Assembly: GCA_963843755.1 (NCBI GenBank)
Contig: CAWJLS010000002.1
Coordinates: 62,001-126,000, forward strand
Length of the DNA stretch: 64,000 nucleotides
From: CAWJLS01 sp963843755
GTDB lineage: Bacteria > Acidobacteriota > Thermoanaerobaculia > Multivoradales > DATKCC01
Direction: 5' to 3'
Part shown: positions 45,945-55,596 of the stretch, piece by piece
Layout: each line of letters starts with the position of its first letter
Numbering within the stretch: the stretch's first letter is position 1
Position numbers and translations under genes: made by a program
Notes under the pieces: generated by a model
The model's database searches: none
What the model saw: the letters and a program-made list of their open reading frames with translations, nothing else
Told to the model about the DNA's origin: nothing

Positions 45945-46753
45945 CGGCGGCGGAGGGCGAAGGCGTCACCGATCCGGCGAGCTCGACCCGGCGGTTCTCC
46001 GACCGGGTCGCCGACTACGTCCGCTACCGGCCGGGGTACCCGAAGGCGCTGCTCCGCGCCCTGGAGACGGAGGCGGGGCTGGGGGCGGGGCTCGCGGTCG
46101 CCGACGTGGGCTCCGGGACGGGAATCTCGTCGAAGGCTCTGCTCCGGTCGGGCGCCACCGTCATCGGCGTCGAGCCCAACGACGCCATGCGCCACGCCGC
46201 GGAGGAGCTCCTCGGCACCCTCGAGCGGTTCCGGAGCGTCGACGGCACGGCGGAGGACACGACCCTCGACGCCGGGAGCATCGACCTGGTCGCCGCCGGC
46301 CAGGCGTTCCACTGGTTCGACCGGGAGCGCTTCCGAGACGAGGCCTTGCGGATTCTGCGCCCCGGCGGCAGGGTCGCCCTCTTCTGGAACCGGCGGCTCA
46401 CCGACTCGACGCCGTTCCTCCGTGACTACGAGGCGCTCCTCCGGCGCTTCGGCACCGACTACGAGCGGGTCGACCATGCCCAGCTCGGCCCGGACGACTT
46501 CGCGGGTTTCTTCCGCGGCCCCTACGCGAGCCAGCTCTTCCCCAACGAGCAGCGCCTCGACTTCGCGGGCCTGCGCGGGCGGCTCCTCTCCTCCTCTTAC
46601 ATTCCGGGCCCGGGGCACCCGGACCACGAGCCGATGCTCGCCGCCCTGCGCGAGATCTTCGACGCCCATCAGGCCGACGGGCAGGTCCGCATCGAGTACG
46701 ACACCGAGCTCTACCTGGGGCGGCTCCCGGCCGCCGGGAACCCGCCCGGCTGA
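45941..46753 (+). CDS. class I SAM-dependent methyltransferase
   Basis: A 270-residue methyltransferase of the UbiE/type 11 group. SAM-binding motif I is VADVGSGTG (about 54-62), followed by GVEPNDAM, and AGQAFHWFDRERFRDEALRI is typical of a group acting on unknown small molecules. Start TTG 45941 overlaps the preceding stop, with GGGGAG seven bases upstream; no better start exists. The substrate is not predictable. Confidence 0.85.
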   Translation: MTAAEGEGVTDPASSTRRFSDRVADYVRYRPGYPKALLRALETEAGLGAGLAVADVGSGTGISSKALLRSGATVIGVEPNDAMRHAAEELLGTLERFRSVDGTAEDTTLDAGSIDLVAAGQAFHWFDRERFRDEALRILRPGGRVALFWNRRLTDSTPFLRDYEALLRRFGTDYERVDHAQLGPDDFAGFFRGPYASQLFPNEQRLDFAGLRGRLLSSSYIPGPGHPDHEPMLAALREIFDAHQADGQVRIEYDTELYLGRLPAAGNPPG

Positions 46754-46931
46754 GCGACCGGGGCGCCTCTCCCCGGGTGCCCCGATCCATCTCCTGTCCG
46801 CCGCGAAGTCTCGGGGCAGAACGCTCCTCCTGCGGCGAATGTCGTCGCCCTTCCCCGCGTAGGACCATCAGGAACCGGTGCGTGACGACGGCTCCCGCCT
46901 GGCGATCAGTGGATCGATTTGTCAATGACGC

Positions 46932-46960
46932 TTGACATTCACAATCCTTCGGCGTACTCT
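46932..46960 (+). promoter_or_regulatory. sigma70 promoter of the secreted hydrolase gene
   Basis: TTGACA (46932-46937), a 17-base spacer and TACTCT (46955-46960). The start is expected near 46967, inside the palindrome at 46966-46983. Confidence 0.65.
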
Positions 46961-46965
46961 CTGCA

Positions 46966-46983
46966 AGTCAAGTGAACTTGACT
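46966..46983. promoter_or_regulatory. 18-base palindromic operator candidate
   Basis: AGTCAAGT-GA-ACTTGACT: perfect 8-base half-sites around a 2-base centre. The core TCAAGTGAACTTGA differs at one base from the TCAAGTTAACTTGA core of SoxR sites. Its position over the start site fits a repressor. Confidence 0.55.
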
Positions 46984-47066
46984 AAATGACAAGGACGGTG
47001 GACGGACTCACCGAACGACCGAACAATCCGGCTCGCCCGCACCAGGAGCCGCCAAGAGAGGACACC

Positions 47067-48938
47067 ATGAAACGCCTGTTGACCCTTTCACTCCTCGCCG
47101 CCCTGGCGCTGCCTGTCCACGCGGCTCGTGCAGATGGGCACATGACCCAGGACCAGCAAGCCGGATCGTCCGACTCTGCTGCCGCACCCGCCGCCACACC
47201 CTCTGCCGCCGACCCGAGCGGTCGGTGGAGCGGCGCCATCAAGCTCCCCAACGGCGAGCTCGCCATCGACGTCACCTTGAGCTCCGGCAGCGACTCCGGT
47301 GATGGCGCCGGCTGGACCGGGTCGATCGACATCCGCGCCCAGGGTCTCCACGGGTTTCCGCTGTCGGCCGTCGGGGTCGACGGTGGGCGGGTCCACTTCG
47401 AGATGAGCGGAGTGCCGGGGACCCCGACGTTCGACGGCACGCTCGACGAGGCCGGGAGCTCCATCGCCGGGACCTTCCACCAGGGCGGGCAGTCGCTCGA
47501 GTTCTCGCTCCACCGGGCGAGCGGCAAGGAGGAGCCGGCCAAGTCTGCCGCGGCCGCCGACGCCGTTCCGGGAACCGGCATGGTGGGGGAGTGGAAGGGC
47601 GCCCTCGACGTCGGCGTCACCCTGCGCCTGGCGCTGCACGTGAAGTCCGCCGAGGGCGGTGGGCTGACGGCGGTCTTCGACAGCCTGGACCAGGGGGCGA
47701 CCCTGCCGGTGGACACGATCACCTTCGAGGGCGGCACGCTCCGCTTCGCCATCGACCAGATCAAGGGTTCCTACGAAGGGAGCATGAACGACGACGGGAG
47801 CGCGGTCGAAGGGACCTGGTCCCAGGGCGGCCGCAGCATCCCGCTCACCTTCTACCGCACCGCCGAGGCGTTCGCCCTCGAGCGGCCGCAGACGCCCAAG
47901 GCACCGTTTCCCTACGACAGCCGCGACGTGACGTTCCCGAACGAGGCGGCAGGCATCGAGCTGGCCGGCACGGTGCTGACCCCGGCCGGGGCGGGGCCGT
48001 TCCCGGCCGTGGTCTTCATCACCGGGTCCGGAGCCCAGGACCGGGACGAGGCCCTGATGGGGCACCGCCCCTTCCTGGTCATCGCCGACGCCCTGGCCCG
48101 CCGGGGGATCGCGTCGCTGCGCTACGACGACCGCGGGGCCGGTGCCTCCGGCGGGGACCACATGGGATCGACCGTGGGCGACTTCGCCGGCGACGCGGCG
48201 GCGGCGCTCGCCTTCCTGGCCACCCAGCCGAAGATCGACCCGAAGGCGATCGGCATCCTCGGCCACAGCGAGGGCGGGCTGACCGGTCCGAAGCTGGCGG
48301 CGGAGAGCTCCGCCGTCGACTTCCTCGTCCTGCTGGCGCCGCCGGGCGAGCCGCTGCGCTCGCTGCTGATGCGGCAAGGTCGGGACATCATGACCCAGAA
48401 GGGGATCGATCCGGCCCTGATCGACCAGGCGATGGCCGCCCAGGAGAAGAACCTGGCGCTGATCGCCGACCCGTCGATCCCGAGCGACGACCTGGCGAAG
48501 CAGCTCCGGCAGCGGGCCGACGCCCGCCGGGCGAGCTTCTCCGAGCAGGAGCGCGCGGCCCTCGGCCTCGACGACGGCACGATCGACCAGTCGATCCAGA
48601 TCGGCATCTCGGCCTGGTTCCGCTCCCTGATGCGCGAGAACCCCGCCGTCTACCTCCGGACCATCAAGGTTCCCGTGCTCGCCCTGTTCGGTACCAAGGA
48701 CATCCAGGTGGATGCGGACGTCAACTCCCAGGCGCTGCGGACGGCGCTCCAGGAGGCCGGAGACCAGGACGTGTCGATCCGCATCATGCCGGGTCTCAAC
48801 CACCTGTTCCAGCACGCCGGCACCGGCGCGGTCGAGGAGTACGGCCAGATCGAGGAGACGATCTCACCCGAGGTGCTGACGATCATCGGCGACTGGATCG
48901 AGGCCCGGTTCCCACGGGGCGGCGACGTCGGGCGGTGA
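47067..48938 (+). CDS. secreted alpha/beta hydrolase with duplicated N-terminal beta domain
   Basis: A 623-residue exported protein: signal peptide about 1-23 (cleavage near AARA), two related beta-rich domains (about 48-155 and 170-275; compare SGRWSGAIKLPNGELAIDVT with VGEWKGALDVGVTLRLALHV, and GTFHQGGQSLEFSLHR with GTWSQGGRSIPLTFYR), then an alpha/beta hydrolase (about 290-620). GSGAQDRDE resembles an oxyanion region, the nucleophile elbow is GHSEG, and GLNHLFQ carries the catalytic His. Start ATG 47067 has AGAGAGGA. This architecture is common in exported acyl or peptide hydrolases; the substrate is unknown. Confidence 0.88.
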   Translation: MKRLLTLSLLAALALPVHAARADGHMTQDQQAGSSDSAAAPAATPSAADPSGRWSGAIKLPNGELAIDVTLSSGSDSGDGAGWTGSIDIRAQGLHGFPLSAVGVDGGRVHFEMSGVPGTPTFDGTLDEAGSSIAGTFHQGGQSLEFSLHRASGKEEPAKSAAAADAVPGTGMVGEWKGALDVGVTLRLALHVKSAEGGGLTAVFDSLDQGATLPVDTITFEGGTLRFAIDQIKGSYEGSMNDDGSAVEGTWSQGGRSIPLTFYRTAEAFALERPQTPKAPFPYDSRDVTFPNEAAGIELAGTVLTPAGAGPFPAVVFITGSGAQDRDEALMGHRPFLVIADALARRGIASLRYDDRGAGASGGDHMGSTVGDFAGDAAAALAFLATQPKIDPKAIGILGHSEGGLTGPKLAAESSAVDFLVLLAPPGEPLRSLLMRQGRDIMTQKGIDPALIDQAMAAQEKNLALIADPSIPSDDLAKQLRQRADARRASFSEQERAALGLDDGTIDQSIQIGISAWFRSLMRENPAVYLRTIKVPVLALFGTKDIQVDADVNSQALRTALQEAGDQDVSIRIMPGLNHLFQHAGTGAVEEYGQIEETISPEVLTIIGDWIEARFPRGGDVGR

Positions 48939-48964
48939 CGCCGGGCCCACCGCCCTGGGCCCCG

Positions 48965-49366
48965 CTACCAGACCTCCACGTCCAGCCCGGGCACCCGGTC
49001 GAGCTCCCGGCCGTTCGCGGTGACCAGGGTGAGGCCGTGGGCCAGGGCGGTGGCGGCAAGCCACAGGTCGTTGGGTCCGATGATCTTGCCCCGGCTGGCG
49101 AGATCGGCCCACAGCCCCGCGTGCGCTCGCGCGGTCGGGAAGTCGATCGGCAGCACGACGAAGCGCTCGAGCACTCCCTCGACCCAGGCGGAGCGACGGG
49201 TGCGCGTCGGGGCGTCGCGAGCCCGGTGGACGCCGTGGAGCAGCTCGCTGGCGGTGACCACCGAGAGCAGGGTCTGCTCGTCTCCCCGTGCGAAGACGTG
49301 GGGCTCCAGGTCGAGCCTTCGGCGCTCGTGCTCGATCAGGACGCTGGTGTCGATCAGGGCCGCCAC
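48965..49366 (-). CDS. vapC: PIN-domain toxin, VapC family
   Basis: A 133-residue PIN-domain ribonuclease. The acidic residues are visible: Asp in LIDTSVLIEHER, Glu in SELLHGVHRA and Asp in GPNDLWLAATAL. It starts at GTG 49366, one base after the antitoxin stop in the restored frame, the usual antitoxin-toxin coupling. VapC toxins cleave tRNA or rRNA and are held inactive by VapB. Confidence 0.88.
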   Translation of the reverse strand: MAALIDTSVLIEHERRRLDLEPHVFARGDEQTLLSVVTASELLHGVHRARDAPTRTRRSAWVEGVLERFVVLPIDFPTARAHAGLWADLASRGKIIGPNDLWLAATALAHGLTLVTANGRELDRVPGLDVEVW

Positions 49367-49367
49367 G

Positions 49368-49686
49368 TCAGCGACTCCCGCCGGGTGGCCTCGCGGGATC
49401 GTCGGGCCGGCTGGCTCCGGGCGCCTCGGACCAGGGATCGTGATCGGCGGAGCGTGCGGCCTGCTCCAGATCTCGGCGACCCGCTTCCAGGTCCTCCGCC
49501 AGGGTGTCCACCTCGCTCGCCGACAGGCGGCGGGGGAGCGTCGGCTCCGCGGCCGGTGGGCAACGCTTTGGTCTCGAGATAGCGGTGCAGGGCGGCCTGG
49601 ACGATGGCCGTCAGGCTCGGCGGCGCATCCTGGCAGGTGAGGTAGGCCTCGAGCTCGTCGGACAGGGTGATGGTCGCGCGCTTCAT
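49368..49686 (-). pseudogene. vapB: ribbon-helix-helix antitoxin, frameshifted by one base
   Basis: ATG 49686 opens a typical ribbon-helix-helix antitoxin N-terminus (MKRATITLSDELEAYL, TAIVQAALHRYLETKAL). In frame, the protein then becomes Pro/Gly/Arg-rich and runs past the vapC start. Dropping one base in the CCC at 49560-49558 gives a convincing toxin-binding tail (LPRRLSASEVDTLAEDLEAG, RRDLEQAARSADHDPWSE) that ends in TGA at 49370-49368, one base before vapC. The restored protein has 105 residues. The extra base is a sequencing error, a mutation, or a programmed +1 shift at CCC-A. Confidence 0.72.
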
Positions 49687-49696
49687 CGGGCGATGT

Positions 49697-49721
49697 TGCA
49701 CCATTTGGTGATTTTGGTGCA
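49697..49721. promoter_or_regulatory. inverted-repeat operator upstream of the antitoxin gene
   Basis: TGCACCA (49697-49703) and TGGTGCA (49715-49721) are inverted; an inner CACCA-TT-TGGTG palindrome occupies 49699-49710. Three half-sites just upstream of the antitoxin ATG suit cooperative autorepression by a ribbon-helix-helix antitoxin. Confidence 0.55.
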
Positions 49722-49773
49722 TCGAGTGCGCTGGCCGTCTCGATCGTCGCTTCGGGATCACCTGCTACGATGC

Positions 49774-49803
49774 CCGATCCAACCCGATCCAACTCGATCC
49801 AAG
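49774..49803. repeat. three 10-base tandem repeats before hemQ
   Basis: CCGATCCAAC, CCGATCCAAC and TCGATCCAAG follow each other between a TACGAT -10-like element (49766-49771) and the hemQ Shine-Dalgarno, that is in the presumed 5' leader. Confidence 0.55.
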
Positions 49804-49818
49804 GAGGAGGCGAGCAGG

Positions 49819-50700
49819 ATGGCGGACGACAGGGGGCGAGAGGAGCCGGTGACAGAAACGGCGGACAGGGCGGAAACGGCGCCTGGGCGGGTGCTCAGCC
49901 AGTTCGCCACGTTCCGGCTCGGCGATCCGTTCTGGGAGCTGGGCGCCCACGAGCGGCGCGAGCTGGTGGACGGCCTGGTGCGCGACGCCCGGCCCGAGGG
50001 TGCGGGGGGTGATGGCCCCGGCGGCGCGGCGCCCGGCCGGGTCGAGCTCTACCAGCTCTACCCGAGCCGCGCGGACGCGGACCTGCTCCTCTGGACGGCG
50101 CTGCCGGCGGCCGATCCGGCGGCTCCGGGGCGCTTCTTCGCGCGCTTCGCCCGGGCGGTCGCCCGGCGGCGGCCGGCCCTGGTGCCGATCCACACCTTCT
50201 GGGGGCTGACCCGTCCGTCGCCGTACACCGGCCGTGGCGGCTCGTCGCGGGAGATCGACGCGGTCGGCGGCGTCCGGTCGCGCCACCTGATCGTCTACCC
50301 GTTCTCCAAGACCGCCCAGTGGTACCTGTGCTCCCCCGACGACCGCAAGGAGATGATGAGCGACCACATCCGCATCGGGCGCCAGTTCGAGGGGGTGCGC
50401 CAGTTGCTGCTCTACAGCTTCGGCCTCCAGGACCAGGAGTTCGTGGTGGTCTACGAGACGGAGGATCTGGCCGGCTTCTCGGATCTGGTCTACGCGCTCC
50501 GGGCGACCGAGGCGCGGCGGTTCACAGCCCTCGACACGCCGGTGCTGACCGGGCTCCACCTGCCACGGGCGGCCGGCGGAGCGGCGAGGGCGGCCGGCGC
50601 AGGCGACGGGGGCGGGACAGGCGGGCCCGGCCGGGCCGACCGGCTCGACCGGCTCGACCGTCTAGACCGGGCCGACCAGGTCAGGGCACCCTGGTTCTGA
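49819..50700 (+). CDS. hemQ: coproheme decarboxylase HemQ/ChdC
   Basis: HemQ decarboxylates coproheme to heme b, the last step of the coproporphyrin-dependent pathway. The 293-residue protein starts at ATG 49819 behind a full AAGGAGGAGG. The chlorite dismutase-like fold is recognisable: YPFSKTAQWYLCSPDDRKEM, MSDHIRIGRQFEGVRQLLLY (axial His candidate) and SFGLQDQEFVVVYETEDLAG. The last 40 residues are a low-complexity extension with tandem RLDRLDRLD. hemH begins on the last base of its stop. Confidence 0.92.
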   Translation: MADDRGREEPVTETADRAETAPGRVLSQFATFRLGDPFWELGAHERRELVDGLVRDARPEGAGGDGPGGAAPGRVELYQLYPSRADADLLLWTALPAADPAAPGRFFARFARAVARRRPALVPIHTFWGLTRPSPYTGRGGSSREIDAVGGVRSRHLIVYPFSKTAQWYLCSPDDRKEMMSDHIRIGRQFEGVRQLLLYSFGLQDQEFVVVYETEDLAGFSDLVYALRATEARRFTALDTPVLTGLHLPRAAGGAARAAGAGDGGGTGGPGRADRLDRLDRLDRADQVRAPWF

Positions 50701-51779
50701 TGGCCGGCTCTCCCGGAGAGCGGGCTGGGACGGCCCGCGGGCGGGCGATTCGAGATGGAGGGATCGGATCGGGCGGACCGGTCGGGGTCTTGCTCATGGC
50801 CTACGGTGCCCCCGACCGGGTGGAGGACGTGGCGCCGTTTCTCCTCGACGTGCGCGGCGGTCGCGCGACACCGGCCGAGCTGGTCGACGAGGTCGCCGGG
50901 CGCTACCGGGCGATCGGCGGCGGCTCGCCGCTCCTGGGAGTGACCCGGGCGCAGGCGAGCGCGCTCCAGGCACGGCTCGCCTGGGCCGCCGGGCCGGACC
51001 CGTCGGATCGGGCGGCAGGGGCGGCACGGGTCGCGGTCGGCATGCGCCATTGGCGACCGTGGATCGCCGAGGCGTTGGTAAAGCTCGCCGCGGGCGGCTG
51101 CCGCACCCTGGTGGCGATCCCCCTCGCCCCCCACGTCTCCCGGATGTCGGTCGGCGCCTACGTCGACGTCCTCGACCGGTCGCTCCGGGATCTGAATCGG
51201 GGACAATCCGCCGAGCCGTTCGACGCGGTCCACCGGGTCTTGGGCTTTCACGACCACCCGCTCTTTCTCGACGCCTTGGCGGACCGTGTGCTCTCGGCGC
51301 TGGGGCGGTGGTCGACCGAAGGCGCGGGAACCGAGGGGCTCGAGGTGCTGTTCACCGCCCACAGCCTGCCGGCCTCGATCCTGGCCGACGGCGACCCGTA
51401 TCCGGAGCAGCTCGCGGCGACAGCCCGGCTCGTGGCGGCGCGGGTGGCGGAGCGGCTCGCGATGCCCGAGGGTGAACGCCCCTTCCCCTGGCGCCTCTGC
51501 TACCAGAGCGCCGGTGCGCGGCCGGTGCCGTGGCTCGGGCCGCCGATCGACGAGGTGCTGGACGAGCTCGCCGCCGCCGGCCGCCGGCGCGTCCTGGCGG
51601 TGCCGATCGGCTTCGTCTCCGATCACGTGGAGGTCCTCTTCGACCTCGATCTCGAGGCGCGGAGCCACGCCGCGGCGCTGGGGCTGGACTTCGCGCGCAC
51701 CGAGTCGCTCAACACCTCGCCCCGCTTCATCGACGCCCTGGCCGACCTGGTGGCGACCGCCGTCGCGAGAGGGGGCTGA
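50700..51779 (+). CDS. hemH: ferrochelatase (coproporphyrin ferrochelatase type by context)
   Basis: A 359-residue ferrochelatase inserting Fe2+ into a porphyrin. Recognisable are GVLLMAYGAPD, YRAIGGGSPL, the active-site His in FTAHSLP, YQSAG and FVSDHVEVLFDLD with the second acidic ligand. It starts as TGATG on the hemQ stop. The neighbours hemQ and hemY imply coproporphyrin III as substrate (CpfC role). Confidence 0.93.
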   Translation: MAGSPGERAGTARGRAIRDGGIGSGGPVGVLLMAYGAPDRVEDVAPFLLDVRGGRATPAELVDEVAGRYRAIGGGSPLLGVTRAQASALQARLAWAAGPDPSDRAAGAARVAVGMRHWRPWIAEALVKLAAGGCRTLVAIPLAPHVSRMSVGAYVDVLDRSLRDLNRGQSAEPFDAVHRVLGFHDHPLFLDALADRVLSALGRWSTEGAGTEGLEVLFTAHSLPASILADGDPYPEQLAATARLVAARVAERLAMPEGERPFPWRLCYQSAGARPVPWLGPPIDEVLDELAAAGRRRVLAVPIGFVSDHVEVLFDLDLEARSHAAALGLDFARTESLNTSPRFIDALADLVATAVARGG

Positions 51780-51852
51780 CGGCGGGTGACCGCCGAAGGG
51801 TCGCGGGATGGGCCGCTCGACCCGGCGGCTCGCCGTGTAGACTCGCGTCCTC

Positions 51853-53448
51853 ATGCCACACATCGTGGTCGTCGGGGGCGGAATCGCCGGCCTCGCCGCC
51901 GCCTGGAGGCTCGCCCGGGACTGCCCGGACGGTGCCGGATCGCGGGGCGGGCCCCGGCCAGGCGTGTCTGAACCGGGTGCGTCCGCCCTCGAGGTCACCC
52001 TGGTCGAGGGAGCGCCGCGCTTCGGCGGCAAGATCGTCACCGAACGGATCGGGGGATTCCTGATCGACGGCGGGGCGGACTCTTTCGCCAGCCGCAAGCC
52101 GCGCGGTGTCGGCCTCGTCCGCGAGCTGGGTCTCGGCGACTCGCTGATCCCCACCGGCGCGGCCTCGCCGGACGACACCGGGTCGCGCTCGGGGGTCAGC
52201 CGCGGCGATCGCGGCGGGGCGTCGGTCTACGTGGTCCGCGGCGGCCGGCTGGTGCCCCTGCCGGCGGGGCTCTCCCTGGTCGTCCCGACCCGCGCCGGGC
52301 CGCTGGCGCGCTCGCCCCTGCTCTCGCTCCGCGGCAAGCTCCGAGTGGGGCTCGACCTGGTGTTGCCCGGGCGCGGTCCGGTCTCGTTCTCTGGGGAGGG
52401 GGCGGACGAGAGCGTCGCCTCTCTGATCCGTCGCCGGTTCGGGGCCGAGTACCTCGAGCGCCTCGCCGGCCCGCTCCTGGCCGGCATCCACTCGACCGAC
52501 CCGGAGGAGCTTTCGGTGGCGGCGGCCTTCCCCCACCTGGCGAGGATGGAGGAGCGGCACCGGAGCCTGCTGCTCGCCGTGCGCCGCCACGGCTACCGGC
52601 CCGCGGCCAGGTCGGTGGGCTCCGCGGGCTCGGTCGGTCCGCCGGGCGGGGACCGGGACCCCGGCGGCGGCCCGCCGGCCCCCGATACGGCGGCGGCGCG
52701 GGTGAGCCTCGCGGGCGGCATGGGGGAGCTGATCGACGCCCTGGTGGCCGCCCTGGAGCGGGCAGGAGTGGCGCTCCGGTCCGGTCGCGGCGTCCAGGCT
52801 CTCGAGCCCCGCCCCGGCGGCGGCTGGACCGTGCGCCTGGAGGAGGGCGACGCCCTGGGTGCGGACGCGGTGGTCCTGGCGGCGCCTCCGGCGGCGGTCG
52901 CCGCCCTCGTCGGCACCCTCGATCCGCGCCTGGCCGCGGGCCTCTCGGCGATCCCCCACGTCTCGTCGGCGACGGTCTCCCTCGGCTACCCCCGCGACGC
53001 CTTCCCGCGCCCCCTGCGCGGCATGGGGTTCCTGGTGCCCCGGGGCGAGCCGTGCCGGGTGAGCGCCTGCACGTTCGCGTCGGAGAAGTTCCCCGGGCGG
53101 GCACCGGAGGGTCACGTGCTGCTGCGGGCGTTCGTCGGCGGCGGGTTCGCGGGCGGCGCGGCCGAACCGGGCGGTCTCGCGGATGACGAGCTGAAAGCTC
53201 TGGTCCACGACGAGCTCGCCCGGCTGCTCGGGGTAACGGCGGCACCGGTCGCCGCCCGGGTCCACCGCTTCCAGGCGGCCAATCCCCAGTACCGGGTCGG
53301 TCACTTGGAACGGGTCGACGCGCTCGAACGCACCACCCCGCCGGGGCTCTTCTTGGCCGGATGTGCCTACCGCGGCCTCGGGGTTCCGGACTGCATCGCC
53401 AGCGGCGAGCGCGCCGCCCGCCTCGCTCTCGAAGCCGCCGTGCCCTGA
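51853..53448 (+). CDS. hemY: HemY-type FAD-dependent porphyrinogen oxidase (CgoX)
   Basis: A 531-residue FAD oxidase of the HemY/CgoX family that oxidises coproporphyrinogen III (or protoporphyrinogen IX). The dinucleotide-binding VVGGGIAGLAAAWRL is at 5-19; LVEGAPRFGGKIVTER, LIDGGADSF and the C-terminal FLAGCAYRGLGVPDCIASGE are family motifs. It is longer than usual (about 470) because of Gly/Pro-rich inserts (about 110-125 and 255-285). The -10-like TAGACT (51838-51843) ends nine bases before the ATG, so an internal leaderless message is possible. Confidence 0.92.
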   Translation: MPHIVVVGGGIAGLAAAWRLARDCPDGAGSRGGPRPGVSEPGASALEVTLVEGAPRFGGKIVTERIGGFLIDGGADSFASRKPRGVGLVRELGLGDSLIPTGAASPDDTGSRSGVSRGDRGGASVYVVRGGRLVPLPAGLSLVVPTRAGPLARSPLLSLRGKLRVGLDLVLPGRGPVSFSGEGADESVASLIRRRFGAEYLERLAGPLLAGIHSTDPEELSVAAAFPHLARMEERHRSLLLAVRRHGYRPAARSVGSAGSVGPPGGDRDPGGGPPAPDTAAARVSLAGGMGELIDALVAALERAGVALRSGRGVQALEPRPGGGWTVRLEEGDALGADAVVLAAPPAAVAALVGTLDPRLAAGLSAIPHVSSATVSLGYPRDAFPRPLRGMGFLVPRGEPCRVSACTFASEKFPGRAPEGHVLLRAFVGGGFAGGAAEPGGLADDELKALVHDELARLLGVTAAPVAARVHRFQAANPQYRVGHLERVDALERTTPPGLFLAGCAYRGLGVPDCIASGERAARLALEAAVP

Positions 53449-53515
53449 GGGTTTACGTCGGATTCCGCCGCCCGAACGGGTAGTGTGAGCCCGCCCGGCG
53501 GGAGGGGAATGGCGG

Positions 53516-53545
53516 TTGACGCCCATTCGATCGGGGTGCTATACC
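53516..53545 (+). promoter_or_regulatory. promoter of the second respiratory cluster
   Basis: TTGACG (53516-53521), an 18-base spacer and TATACC (53540-53545). The start would be near 53552, only about seven bases before ATG 53559, and no Shine-Dalgarno is present, so the first gene is probably read from a leaderless or near-leaderless mRNA. Confidence 0.6.
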
Positions 53546-53558
53546 GTCGTCCAAACTC

Positions 53559-54960
<1,402 letters not shown>

Positions 54961-54968
<8 letters not shown>

Positions 54969-55596
54969 TCCGCGCGGCGGCGCCCCCATCTCGCCGGCCT
55001 CGTCGGCTCCTTCGGCATGGGACGGCGACCGGGCTCCGGTGTGGGGCGCCCTGGGGGAGTTCACCACGCCGGGCGGCCTGCTCGAGGCGGCCGCCGGGGT
55101 GCGCGAGGCCGGCTACGAGAGCTTCGACGCCCACAGCCCGTTCCCGGTCCACGGCATCGAGCGGGCCATGCGGTTGCGGCGCTCGCCGGTGCCCTGGTTC
55201 GTGCTGGTGCTGGGCCTCGGCGGCGCGGCGGCCGGCATGCTGCTCCAGTGGTGGGTGAGCACGGACGCCTATCCGCTGGTGATCAGCGGCAAACCGTTCT
55301 TCAGTTGGCCGGCCTTCGTGCCGATCATGTTCGAGTGCGGTGTGCTGGGCGGGGCGCTGGGGGCGGTCTTCGGGTTCCTGGCCATGGCCCGGCTGCCCCG
55401 GCACCACCACCCGCTGTTCGAGTCGACCCGCTTCGAGCGCATGGGCGACGACGCCTTCTTCCTGTCGATCGAGGCGTCCGACCCCCTGTTCGACCGCCAG
55501 CGGACGCCGGCCCTGCTGTCCGACCTGGGCGCCCGGCATGTGGAGTTGGTGGAGCTGGTGGAGTTGGTGGAGCCGGCACCGGAGGGCGCGGCATGA
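54961..55596 (+). CDS. actD2: ActD-like DUF3341 subunit (second copy)
   Basis: A 211-residue DUF3341 protein with a Ser/Pro/Ala-rich N-terminal extension (1-25), the cytoplasmic domain (VWGALGEFTTPGGLLEAAAG, DAHSPFPVHGIERAM), two membrane helices (about 77-97, 117-140) and LPRHHHPLFEST with DDAFFLSIEA. The C-terminus holds a tandem VELVELVELVE. The ATGA overlap with the next gene mirrors the first cluster. Confidence 0.9.

Larger units (their letters stand above)
46754..47066. other. 313-base intergenic region with promoter and operator
   Basis: The first 150 bases show nothing. From about 46905 the sequence becomes AT-richer and holds a strong promoter (46932-46960) and a palindrome (46966-46983) ahead of the hydrolase gene. 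Confidence 0.5.

Noticed and set aside
46932..46989. A MerR-type promoter with the palindrome between -35 and -10
   Set aside because: No acceptable -35 exists 19-20 bases before the TAAATG at 46984; the TTGACA/TACTCT pair upstream is much better.
48965..49792. One long minus-strand gene covering both toxin and antitoxin
   Set aside because: The upstream half of that frame has no domain; the PIN domain starts at the GTG 49366, and the antitoxin lies in the other two frames.
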